Shown here one piece after another: positions 1-7,844 of a stretch of DNA of 30,165 nt (its first letter is position 1; each line of letters opens with the position of its first letter). The stretch is from JAKQHY01 sp034429475 (GTDB taxonomy: Bacteria > Chloroflexota > Anaerolineae > B4-G1 > SLSP01). Under the pieces are notes generated by a model that ran no database searches, had not been told where the DNA came from, and saw only the letters and a list, made by a program, of their open reading frames with translations. The translations under genes and the position numbers were made by a program. The DNA is taken from assembly GCA_034429475.1 (NCBI GenBank), contig DAOUGD010000338.1, forward strand, positions 1 to 30,165, written 5' to 3'.

Positions 1-108
1 TTAACGAAGAAAGCCATGGTGGAGTTAGAAAAACGCTTGGAACGTTTGCCGCACTTGGGCCAATGGTTCGTGAAAATCGTCCCTGTCTCACCCCCGCTTT
101 TGGGATGA
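1..108 (+). CDS. C-terminal fragment of an unidentified protein (runs off the left edge)
   Basis: Frame 1 is open from the first base for 35 codons and stops with TGA at 106-108. The visible tail is rich in Lys, Glu, Leu and Arg, then hydrophobic and Pro-rich, ending in PVSPPLLG. It has a plausible amphipathic helix (MVELEKRLERLPHLG). The family is not recognised; a transposase tail is one possibility but nothing visible proves it. Its stop lies directly against the stop of the convergent gene at 109, so the two coding regions meet with no spacer. A chance open frame is possible, because 35 codons is short. Confidence 0.4.
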   Translation, partial: LTKKAMVELEKRLERLPHLGQWFVKIVPVSPPLLG

Positions 109-984
109 TTATTTCTCTGGAAACGCCGTATCTGTGCCCAAAGAAACAAGGTATCCATCCACCTGCCCGCCGCCGGAACGCCAGTTCAGCGTCGTGTTTC
201 GGAGCACGTTGGTTGCGCCATCCGCCGGGCTGACGTTGACGGCGCAGGGCGGCGCGGCGTTGGGGTTCACCGGCGTGAAGGTGTAGGTCTTGCCGCTGGG
301 CAGGTGCGCCGCCGAGTTGATGCTGTTGTTCGCCGTCGCGCTGCTGACCGCGTCGGCGGTCCCGGCGGCGGGGGTGATGCTGAGGAAGTGCCCGCTCCCG
401 CCGGTCGCGTCGTTAATGCCGATAGAAGCGGATGCCTCACCTGGCTCGCCAGGCACATTCATAGCCCCATAGATGAACTCGATGACGTTGGTCGTCTCAT
501 ACAACCGCACCTGGAAATCCTGTGGAGTGCCATCCTCGTAATACCACAGCACATCCGTCCACTGCACCACAAAGACGCGATTCGGCGCGCTGCCCAGGGT
601 CACGTAACCGATTTCCCCGTCCAGAACGTGGTCATCCCACAGCGGGGCCAACAAGGGTTTGGCATTGGTAGATTCCAATGCATTCGTATAGCCGCCTTCG
701 GTATACGTCTGCCCCATCTCCAGCCAGCCGTTGACGCTGATGCGCCCGGTGGTATAGGCCGCGCCATCGTAGGTGAAGGTGAAGGGCAGGTCAATATTCG
801 CCGCGCCATCGTCAGTATCGGCGCTGACATCAATAGTGGTATATCCTCCCTCATCGTTGATGTCGTCATACGTCCCCAGCGAGACGCTGAAGGCGTAATG
901 CGGCGCCGCCGCCTGCGCGGGGCGCGGCGCAACCATCGTCAACAAGACTGCTATCAAAACCCATAACCGAAATGCGTGTTTCAT
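109..984 (-). CDS. Secreted protein with a beta-sandwich domain and a cut-short fibronectin III-like domain
   Basis: The 291-residue product starts with a typical Sec signal peptide (MKHAFRLWVLIAVLLTMVAP, cleavage near AQA-A at about residue 26), so it is exported. Residues about 28-240 resemble a beta-rich domain found in secreted proteins of Bacteroidota and Chloroflexota (PLLAPLWDD, APNRVFVVQWTDV, YETTNVIEFIYG). From about 243 an Fn3-like domain begins (SPADGATNVLRNTTLNW, then GYLVSLGTDT). It stops after about 45 residues with FPEK, whereas Fn3 domains are about 90 residues. No continuation of the fold was found in the same frame beyond the stop. The start is supported by AAGGAGGT at about 991-998, six bases before the ATG. 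The gene may be a truncated remnant of a longer surface protein, possibly broken at its 3' end. The molecular function is unknown. Confidence 0.8.
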   Translation of the reverse strand: MKHAFRLWVLIAVLLTMVAPRPAQAAAPHYAFSVSLGTYDDINDEGGYTTIDVSADTDDGAANIDLPFTFTYDGAAYTTGRISVNGWLEMGQTYTEGGYTNALESTNAKPLLAPLWDDHVLDGEIGYVTLGSAPNRVFVVQWTDVLWYYEDGTPQDFQVRLYETTNVIEFIYGAMNVPGEPGEASASIGINDATGGSGHFLSITPAAGTADAVSSATANNSINSAAHLPSGKTYTFTPVNPNAAPPCAVNVSPADGATNVLRNTTLNWRSGGGQVDGYLVSLGTDTAFPEK

Positions 985-1025
985 CGTCTTACCTCCTTAA
1001 ATACTGATCCTCTGACTGAAGACAG

Positions 1026-1068
1026 ATAACCGGGTAGGGCAAGTTGGCAACTTGCCCTACCCGGTTAT
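1026..1068 (-). terminator. Perfect 20-bp hairpin downstream of the beta-helix gene
   Basis: Bases 1026-1045 and 1049-1068 are exact reverse complements around a 3-base loop (GGC). The core of the arm is GGGTAGGGCAAGTT. It lies 21 bases after the stop of the minus-strand gene ending at 1090. There is no clear U-tract on the minus strand, so it could also be a dispersed palindromic repeat that serves as a terminator. Confidence 0.55.
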
Positions 1069-1089
1069 TTCAAGCCCCCTCCTCCACCG

Positions 1090-4038
1090 TTATGGCGCCG
1101 GGTAATTGCTGCTCACCAGCGGTAGATAAATCTGCGCCTTCACCTGCCCGCCGTTGGGCGGTTCGACCGGCGGCGTGCTGACTTGCGGCAAACCCGGCTG
1201 GGTTAGATAGCCCGTGTTGCGGATGACCTGCCCCAGCGCCCCCGCGTCCACTGTCACGGTGAAGACGTAAGTTTTGACCAGCGGGATCAGGCTCCCCGGC
1301 GCAAAACTCTGCCCGCTCCACACCAGCGGATTGCCGTCGGCGTTCGCTTCTGGCGTGTCCGAATCGGCCACGTAGGTGGTGTGGGCGGGAATGGCGTCGC
1401 TGATGACCACGCCGGACACAACCACGCCGTGCGGATTCGTCACGGTGAGCGTGTAGCGGATCAGATCGCCTTCCTTCAAAGCCCCGCCGTTCACGTCGAA
1501 CGCAGCTTTGCTGAACAGGAGCACGGGCAGCACCATTCCCCCATCTGCGCCGGGGGGCGTGACCGGCGCGGTGCAGGTCTGGGGGATGCCCGGCTGCGTG
1601 AAGCAGGCCGTGTTGGCGATGGTTTGCCCGCCGGCCGTCGCTTCCACACGCGCGTCGAACTGGTAGGTGCGCGCGTCGCCGGCCGCGAAACTCTGCTCAC
1701 TCCACACCAGCGGATCCACGTCCGCATCCGCCGGCGGCGTGGCCGAACCGGCGACGTAGGCCGTGTGCAGCGGTAAGGCGTCGCTGATGACCACGCCCGC
1801 CACCGCGAGGCTGTGCGGATTGGTCACGACCAGCGTGTAGCGGAGGATGTCGCCGGGCAACAGCGGCGCGCCGTTCACATCCACTGCGTGCTTGTGCATT
1901 TGAAGTTGCGGCTGCACCAGGCCGCCCTCTGCCCCCGGCGGCGTGACGGGCGGCGTGCAACGCTCCGGCACGCCCGGCTGAACCACACATACCACGTTCT
2001 GAATCACGCGCCCGCCGGCCGCCGCGTTGACCTGCACCTCAAACGTGAACGTCTGCGCGCCGGTGGGGATGGCGCGGTTGCTCCACACCAGCGGGTCGCT
2101 GTCGGCGTCCGCTTCGGGCGTGTCCGAATCGGCGAGGTACGTCGTATCGGTGGGGATGGCGTCGCTGATCGTCACGCCGGTGGCCGTGAAGCCAAAGGTG
2201 TTGGTCACGCGCACGGTGTAGCGGAGCGTGTCGCCGGGCAACAACGGCGCGCCGTTCACATCCTCGGCGGTCTTGCTGAAGGCCACCACCGGCACGGGCA
2301 GCGGCGTCGCAGTGGGCGCGGGGGTCGCAGTGGGAAAGGGCGGAGGGGTAAGCGTGGGCGGGATGCTGTCGTATTCGAATGCGCCGCTATCGCAATCCGC
2401 CGCGCCGACGCCGTCGCCATCCACCGGGCGGAGCGCGCCGCGTTGATCGGTCGCCGGACAATAGAAGCCGCCGCCCGCCGGCGCACGGTCAATGGCCGGG
2501 CTGCCGGATTGCAGCGCAATCGAAGCCGTGGGGCCGCCGTTTCTGCGCGGCCCGGCCGGGTCCAACAAGGGATTTACTTCCGTGATCGCCGGATTGCAAC
2601 CGGTGCCGGGATATTGCAGATTGTAGCCACCGTCGCCATACGCGCCGGTATAAGCATAACAGTTATTGCCCCATAACGGGTTGGCGATGATGGTATTGCG
2701 CAACGTGATCGGCGGCGCCCAGCCATTACTGAAATACAACGCCGCGCCGTTATTGCTCCCGTTATGATCAAAAGTGCTGTTGTTAATTTCACCCCAGCCT
2801 TCGGCGGAAGCCAGCGCACCGCCGGCATACCCTGCCGTATTGCTATAGAAAGTGCTGTTCGTCACGTAAAGGCCGCGCCCAAACCAAATCACGCCGCCAG
2901 AATTTGTGACGTGATTGCCCTGGAATAGACTGTCGAAGATAGTGATGGGGCCGGTAGCGTCATTGTGCGTGTAAATGACGCCGCCCATCTCGGCCGTGTT
3001 GCTGTAAAAGGCACTGGCGGTAATCGTGATGGGCGCGTAGCTGTTGATGACGCCGCCGTCGCCGTCGGCCAGCGCCGAGTTTTCTATAAACACACTGTGG
3101 CGGATGTCCAGGATGCGCCCGCCGCCGCTGCGGATGGCGCCGGCGGCATACCCAGCCACGTTGCCGATGAACCGGCTGTCCTCGATCCGCACCACCCCAT
3201 TGCCCCCCGCATCGTGCAGCGCGCCGCCCTGCCGGGTCAGGTTATCCACGAAGTCACAACCGGTCACCGTAATCGCCATATCTCCGCTGTAATCCACCGT
3301 GCCATAACCGTCGCTGGTGATCACGCCATTTTGCTGAAACCGGCTATTGTTCAACGTCAAACTGCCGCCGGCCTGATAGAGAGCATGGCCGCTGCCGGCC
3401 TGGTTGAACATAAATTCCGAAGCATCCACTACGGTGGTCGGCGCGTTGACCGCCTTGATCGCTGCGCCCGACCCGCTGGTGGTATTGCCGCTCAAGCGGC
3501 TGTCAACAACGGTGAGGCTGCCGCCGACGATGGAAACGGCCGTATTGGTGCTGCTCAAGACGGCACTGCTCCACAATTCCAGGGCGGCGTTCTCCACGCT
3601 GATGGCGCTGCCGAAACCCCCGCCGGCCCGCGCCAGGGTCAGATTGCGCACCACGAGGGGCACACCCGGTTGCGCGTTGAGAATGCGCCGTTGGCCGTTG
3701 CCGTTGATCGTGAGCTGCGCCGCGCCGGGGCCTTGCAGCGTCAACCCGTCGGTATCAGTGATGGCCGGCAGATCGGAGAGCAACGTAATCTGGCCGCTCA
3801 GATGGGTGAGATAAATCACGTCCGCGCCCACACCGGCGGCGCAATCGGGCCAGGTCGCCGCATCATCATTCGTATTGATGAGCGCTTCCCGCAGCGTACA
3901 GTAGCCGTCGTTGACCGTTGTATCGGCCAGCGTGCTGACGTGCAGCATGGCTGCATTGGCTAAATGCAACCCTAACGCCGTCGCGCTCAACAACGCCACG
4001 GCCACTAACAGCATCATCCATTTGCTATGTGTTTTCAT
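1090..4038 (-). CDS. Large secreted CSLREA/beta-helix protein with three DUF11 repeats and a YLPLV tail
   Basis: The 982-residue product has a signal peptide (residues 1-29, ending ANA-A) and a CSLREA-type motif (CTLREA, 47-52). Asn/Gly-rich repeats follow to about 555, as in right-handed parallel beta-helix or polymorphic outer-membrane proteins (phrases such as FYSNTAEMGG, FIGNVAGYAAG). A Thr/Pro linker (about 560-583) leads to three DUF11 domains of about 127 residues, each opening with DVNGAPLLPGD or a variant, followed by RYT and VTN. The last residues are IYLPLVSSNYPAP. The family is extracellular and is thought to form elongated stalks or adhesins; no catalytic motif is seen. AAGGAG at about 4045-4050 supports the ATG. 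The start overlaps the preceding small ORF (stop at 4025), suggesting translational coupling. The substrate or partner is unknown. Confidence 0.88.
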   Translation of the reverse strand: MKTHSKWMMLLVAVALLSATALGLHLANAAMLHVSTLADTTVNDGYCTLREALINTNDDAATWPDCAAGVGADVIYLTHLSGQITLLSDLPAITDTDGLTLQGPGAAQLTINGNGQRRILNAQPGVPLVVRNLTLARAGGGFGSAISVENAALELWSSAVLSSTNTAVSIVGGSLTVVDSRLSGNTTSGSGAAIKAVNAPTTVVDASEFMFNQAGSGHALYQAGGSLTLNNSRFQQNGVITSDGYGTVDYSGDMAITVTGCDFVDNLTRQGGALHDAGGNGVVRIEDSRFIGNVAGYAAGAIRSGGGRILDIRHSVFIENSALADGDGGVINSYAPITITASAFYSNTAEMGGVIYTHNDATGPITIFDSLFQGNHVTNSGGVIWFGRGLYVTNSTFYSNTAGYAGGALASAEGWGEINNSTFDHNGSNNGAALYFSNGWAPPITLRNTIIANPLWGNNCYAYTGAYGDGGYNLQYPGTGCNPAITEVNPLLDPAGPRRNGGPTASIALQSGSPAIDRAPAGGGFYCPATDQRGALRPVDGDGVGAADCDSGAFEYDSIPPTLTPPPFPTATPAPTATPLPVPVVAFSKTAEDVNGAPLLPGDTLRYTVRVTNTFGFTATGVTISDAIPTDTTYLADSDTPEADADSDPLVWSNRAIPTGAQTFTFEVQVNAAAGGRVIQNVVCVVQPGVPERCTPPVTPPGAEGGLVQPQLQMHKHAVDVNGAPLLPGDILRYTLVVTNPHSLAVAGVVISDALPLHTAYVAGSATPPADADVDPLVWSEQSFAAGDARTYQFDARVEATAGGQTIANTACFTQPGIPQTCTAPVTPPGADGGMVLPVLLFSKAAFDVNGGALKEGDLIRYTLTVTNPHGVVVSGVVISDAIPAHTTYVADSDTPEANADGNPLVWSGQSFAPGSLIPLVKTYVFTVTVDAGALGQVIRNTGYLTQPGLPQVSTPPVEPPNGGQVKAQIYLPLVSSNYPAP
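1105..2290 (-). repeat. Three tandem DUF11 coding repeats, period about 380 bases
   Basis: The phrase encoding DVNGAPLLPGD (or a variant) recurs near 2250, 1870 and 1490, and the coding DNA keeps near-identical patches at the same register in each unit. This looks like in-frame triplication of one DUF11 module. Confidence 0.75.
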
Positions 4039-4285
4039 AATCGTCTCCTTTACCTGAATCGTGATGTGATGAAAGTGTATGCTCTAAATGCGCCGAAGGG
4101 GATTCCAGCGCCTCCCGCAAAAACACAAACACCGCTTCCAGTGACCCGAACCCATACCGCTGCGGCGGCGGCCCCACCTGCTCTAGCGCAAACCGCCAGT
4201 CCGCCGATGCATCGCCGGGATGGGCCGGCAGCTCCCGCCAACAACGCAGCAAATAAGCGTGATACTGCGGCTCGTTAGCCAACAC
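4025..4285 (-). CDS. Small conserved-looking soluble protein, GTG start
   Basis: The 86-residue product begins MLANEPQYHAYLLRCWRE and contains WRFALEQVG, then GFGSLEAVFVFLREAL. This pattern of YLLRxWRE, W-R-x-x-L-E, G-F-x-S-L-E-x-x-F is what I recall from short Chloroflexota proteins of unknown function that sit beside regulators or secreted proteins. No signal peptide or membrane segment is seen. The GTG at 4283-4285 is preceded by GAGGAG (4291-4296) with a 5-base spacer, a very good ribosome site. Its last 14 bases overlap the start of the 982-residue secreted protein, so the two are probably one transcript. It is head-to-head with the SARP regulator. The function is unknown; a modulator of that regulator or of the downstream protein is only a guess. 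Confidence 0.75.
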   Translation of the reverse strand: MLANEPQYHAYLLRCWRELPAHPGDASADWRFALEQVGPPPQRYGFGSLEAVFVFLREALESPSAHLEHTLSSHHDSGKGDDYENT

Positions 4286-4297
4286 CCTTGCTCCTCA

Positions 4298-4400
4298 AAT
4301 TGTAATGAGAAATGAGTAATGGGTAATGAGGAATGAGTAGATCGCTCATTCACCATTCGCTATTCGCAACTCGCAACTCCTAACTCGCAACTCACTCACT
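4298..4400. repeat. Degenerate short tandem repeats in a divergent intergenic region
   Basis: About 4303-4340 is built of variants of AATGAGTA/AATGGGTA, and about 4344-4395 of variants of ATTCGC and CGCAACTC/CTAACTC. Units are 7-8 bases and imperfect. No gene is present. The block separates two divergent genes and may carry their promoters. Confidence 0.6.
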
Positions 4401-4426
4401 TGTGACTTCACCCAACTATGCTATCT

Positions 4427-4459
4427 TATACTCGACGACTCTTCGCAAATCCTTCGCAA
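4427..4459 (+). promoter_or_regulatory. Candidate -10 box and SARP-type direct repeats before the regulator gene
   Basis: TATACT (4427-4432) fits a -10 box, though no convincing -35 is seen. TTCGCAA occurs at 4442-4448 and exactly again at 4453-4459, an 11-base period. A third TCG core lies a further 11 bases upstream (4432-4434). SARP proteins are known to bind heptamer direct repeats spaced by 4 bases (11-base period), so autoregulation is inferred. Confidence 0.4.
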
Positions 4460-4473
4460 AAGCGCGCGATGGT

Positions 4474-7400
4474 ATGAATTTCGAGAATTATTTATACCTT
4501 TTAGGCCCGGTGCGCGTGGAGCGCGCCGGGCAGCCCGTGCAGGGATTCGAGTCGCGCCGGGCGCTGGCCCTGCTGTGCTATCTGGCCGCACAGGACCGGC
4601 CGCAGTCCCGCGCTCACCTGGCCGACCTCTTCTGGCCGGATAAGCCCGAAGCGCGCGGGCGCGGCAACCTCAGCCGCGTGCTGCACAACCTCAACGCGCT
4701 GCTCCCCGATTGCGTGACCGCCGACCGCGACGCGGCGACGTTCAACGCCGCCATCTGCTGGCGGGACACGACCGCCTTTGTCGCCCTGACTGCGCCGCCG
4801 GCCGCCCCGGACGCGCTGGCCGAGGCCGCGGCCCTGTACCGCGACGACCTGCTGGCCGGGCTATACCTCAACGACTGCCCGGACTTCGAGACCTGGCTGG
4901 TCATCGAGCGCGAGCGGTGGCGACAAAAAATCGCCGCCGTGCTGCACACCCTCATCGCCCACCACACCCGCCGGGGCGAAGTGGAAGCCGGGTTGCGCTA
5001 CGCCGACCGTCTGCTGGCCCTCGACCCCTGGCGCGAAGAGGCGCACCGCCACAAAATGCTGCTCCTGGCCCTCGCCGGGCAGCGCAGCGCCGCGCTCAAG
5101 CAGTACGAACACTGCCGTCAGATGCTGGCGGATGAATTAGGCGTCGTCCCCACCGCCGAGACCGAGGCGCTCTACCGGCGGCTGTGCGACGACGCAACCC
5201 TGGACGCAGGGAAGCCGCCGGAGGCTCACACCGCGCCGCTCACCCTCAAAACCCTGCCGCTGGTGGGGCGCGCCGACGCCCACGCCTGGCTGCTGACGCA
5301 GTGGGACGCGGCCCGGCGCGGGGACGGCGGGTTGACGCTCCTGGCCGGCCCCGCCGGCATCGGCAAAACGCGCCTCATCCACGAAGTCGCCCACCTGATT
5401 GCCGGCCAAGGCGGGCTAACGCTCGTCGGCCGCTGCTACGAATTTAACCGCGCCGTCCCCTATCAGGCGCTCCACGAAGCCCTGCGGCTGCGCCTGGAAC
5501 GCCTGCCCGCTGCGGCGCAGCGCGCGCTGCCCCCGGCCGTCTGCCGCGATCTGGCGTGGCTGCTGCCGGAAGTCAGCCCGGACGCGCCCCCGCTCATCCC
5601 CCCGGAACGCGCCGCCCTCTTCGCCGCCGTGGCCGCGCTCCTGCGCGCCTGGACGCCGCCGCGCGGCCTCGTCCTGTTCCTGGACGACCTGCACTGGGCC
5701 GACGGCGACACTCTGGATTTACTCCATTCCCTGGTGCGCACTCTGGTTGACCTCCCCTGCTGGTGGGTGGGGACGTATCGCCCCGAAGAGACCCCACCCG
5801 ATCATCCCCTCAGCCGCTTACAGCGCAGCCTCGACCGCGATGGCCGGCTGTATCACCACCACCTGTCCCCACTGACGGAGCAGGACGTGACGCAACTCAC
5901 CGCCCGATTGCTCGCGGCCCAGGAGAGCGCGCCGTTGGCAGCCTATCTATACCGGGAAAGCGCGGGCAACCCCTTCATCATCACCGAGGTGCTGGCCGCC
6001 CTGCGCGACCAGGGCCGGCTCATCCCCGCCGCCGCCGGGTGGGAATGGCAGGGCGACGTGGCCGGATTGACCCTGCCGGACCGCGTCCAGGACATCATCC
6101 TGCAACGCACCGCGCGCCTCGACGAGACCGGCTACTACTTGCTGACTCTGGCCGCCGCTTATGGGCGTCCCTTTGACGCCGCGCTGCTCGCCGCTGCCGG
6201 GGAGTGTGCGCCGGAAACGGCGACGGCGGCCCTGGCCGAATGGCAAACGCGGCAATTGGTGCGGCCGGTGGGCGCCGCCTGGGATTTTGCGCACGACAAC
6301 ATCCGCCGCGCGCTCTACCAGAACGTCCCCGCCCCGCTGCGCCGCCTGCTCCACGCCCGCCTCGCCGCCGCGTTGGAAGCCCACACCCCGGCCGAAGTCG
6401 CGTTACTGGCTTACCATGCCGACCGGGCGCAACGACCGTCCGCCGTCGGCTACCTGCTCCAGGCCGGCGACCAGGCCCGGCAGATGTACGCCCACGAGCA
6501 GGCGTTGGCGGCCTACCGGCGCGGACTGGAATTGGCGTCTGCGCCCGAGCTACGCTATGCCTTGCTGAACGGCCTGGAAAACGTCTACGATATAGCCGGA
6601 CAGCGTGCGGAACAGCGCGCCGCCCTGGACGCACTGGCCGCGCTGGTAACGGACGGCCCGCCCGAACTGCACGATCCCCGCCGCCAGATTGAAGTAGCGC
6701 TGCGGCAGGCGCACTACGCCGAAGCCACCGGCGACTACCCTGCCGCCGCCGCCGCCGCCGAGCGCGCCGTCGCGCTGGCCCTGGCCGCCGGCGACGAGGC
6801 GCTGCTGGCCGCCGGCTACCGGCAATGGGGCTACGCGCTGCGCCGCCAGGAAGCGCCGCCTACCGCCGCGCGCGCCCTTTACGAGCGCGCGCGCGTCGCC
6901 GCCGAACGCGCTGGGGCCAAACCCGTGCTGGCCGACGCGCTGCAAGGGCTGGCGAATGTGGCCTGGCAACAAGGGAAGTACGCGGTGGCCCAGGCCCATC
7001 TGGAACAAAGCCTTGCGCTCTGCCAGGAACTGGGCGACCGGCGCGGCGAAGCGGACGCCTATAACATTATGGGCATCGTGGCGCAGCGGCAGCGCGAGTA
7101 TCTCCAGGCGCGCGACTACTACACCCGCGCCCTGGACCTGCGCCGCGCCATCGGCGACCGGCGCGCACAGGGGTTGAGCCACAACAATCTAGGCAGCATC
7201 GCGTATGAGTTAGGGGAGTACACCGCCGCCGTCACCGCGTATGAGGAAGCCGCCGCCTTATGCCGCGAGTCCGACGACCGGTGGGGGGCCGCCATTGCCG
7301 CGTTGGGGCTGGCCGGCGCGCGACTGGATCAGGGCGAGCTGGCCGAGGCGCAGCGACAGGCCGAAGTTGCGCGCGCCGGATTTCAGCAGGTGAGCGCGCC

Positions 7401-7842
7401 GTTGCGCGTTGGCGTGGCCGAATACACGTTGGGCTGCATCGCGCAGGCGCAGGGGGCGGTGGAGGCGGCGGAGGGGCATTTCACGGCAGCGGTCGCCCGG
7501 TGGCGTGAACTCAATCAGCCGGGGTATCTGGCCCTGGGGCTGAGCACGCTGGCGCACCTGTGGGCGGCGGAGGGTCGGGCGGCGGCAGCGCAGACCCCGC
7601 TCGCAGAGGCATTGAGGTTGCTAGACCGTGCCCCGCTGGCGGATGGCGTGATCCGCCCCTGGCGCGCGCATTGGCATGGCTATCAGGCTTTGCGGGCATT
7701 GGGTGATCCGCGCGCGGCGCAGGTCTTGGAACGCGCCCGCGCCTTATTGCAGGCGCAAGCCGCCCGGTTGCCGGAGTCGGCGACCGCGACGTTTCTCCAG
7801 GAAATCCCTGAGCACCGCGGGCTATTAGAACCCGGAGACTGA
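4474..7842 (+). CDS. SARP/BTAD-family transcriptional regulator with AAA ATPase and TPR domains
   Basis: This is a large cytoplasmic signal-responsive activator of about 1122 residues. Residues 5-80 form a winged-helix DNA-binding domain (LYLLGPVRVERAG, SRRALALLCYLA, LADLFWPD). Residues about 100-240 are a bacterial transcriptional activator domain (YRDDLLAGLY, ADRLLALDPWREEAHR, LADELGVVPTAET). The ATPase follows, with Walker A GPAGIGKT at 292-299 and Walker B LVLFLDDLHWAD (Asp 404-405). TPR-like repeats fill roughly 620-1090 (NIMGIVAQRQREYLQARDYY and similar). The frame is open upstream to a GTG at 4402, but the family fold begins at MNFENYLYLLGP, so the ATG at 4474 is preferred; it has no strong ribosome site. 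No C-terminal LuxR helix-turn-helix is seen. Target genes and ligand are unknown. The adjacent membrane-protein gene follows within 2 bp. Confidence 0.93.
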   Translation: MNFENYLYLLGPVRVERAGQPVQGFESRRALALLCYLAAQDRPQSRAHLADLFWPDKPEARGRGNLSRVLHNLNALLPDCVTADRDAATFNAAICWRDTTAFVALTAPPAAPDALAEAAALYRDDLLAGLYLNDCPDFETWLVIERERWRQKIAAVLHTLIAHHTRRGEVEAGLRYADRLLALDPWREEAHRHKMLLLALAGQRSAALKQYEHCRQMLADELGVVPTAETEALYRRLCDDATLDAGKPPEAHTAPLTLKTLPLVGRADAHAWLLTQWDAARRGDGGLTLLAGPAGIGKTRLIHEVAHLIAGQGGLTLVGRCYEFNRAVPYQALHEALRLRLERLPAAAQRALPPAVCRDLAWLLPEVSPDAPPLIPPERAALFAAVAALLRAWTPPRGLVLFLDDLHWADGDTLDLLHSLVRTLVDLPCWWVGTYRPEETPPDHPLSRLQRSLDRDGRLYHHHLSPLTEQDVTQLTARLLAAQESAPLAAYLYRESAGNPFIITEVLAALRDQGRLIPAAAGWEWQGDVAGLTLPDRVQDIILQRTARLDETGYYLLTLAAAYGRPFDAALLAAAGECAPETATAALAEWQTRQLVRPVGAAWDFAHDNIRRALYQNVPAPLRRLLHARLAAALEAHTPAEVALLAYHADRAQRPSAVGYLLQAGDQARQMYAHEQALAAYRRGLELASAPELRYALLNGLENVYDIAGQRAEQRAALDALAALVTDGPPELHDPRRQIEVALRQAHYAEATGDYPAAAAAAERAVALALAAGDEALLAAGYRQWGYALRRQEAPPTAARALYERARVAAERAGAKPVLADALQGLANVAWQQGKYAVAQAHLEQSLALCQELGDRRGEADAYNIMGIVAQRQREYLQARDYYTRALDLRRAIGDRRAQGLSHNNLGSIAYELGEYTAAVTAYEEAAALCRESDDRWGAAIAALGLAGARLDQGELAEAQRQAEVARAGFQQVSAPLRVGVAEYTLGCIAQAQGAVEAAEGHFTAAVARWRELNQPGYLALGLSTLAHLWAAEGRAAAAQTPLAEALRLLDRAPLADGVIRPWRAHWHGYQALRALGDPRAAQVLERARALLQAQAARLPESATATFLQEIPEHRGLLEPGD

Positions 7843-7844
7843 TC

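Noticed and set aside
4298..4400. Possible CRISPR-like array
   Set aside because: Units are 7-8 bases, contiguous and degenerate, without unique spacers of regular length.
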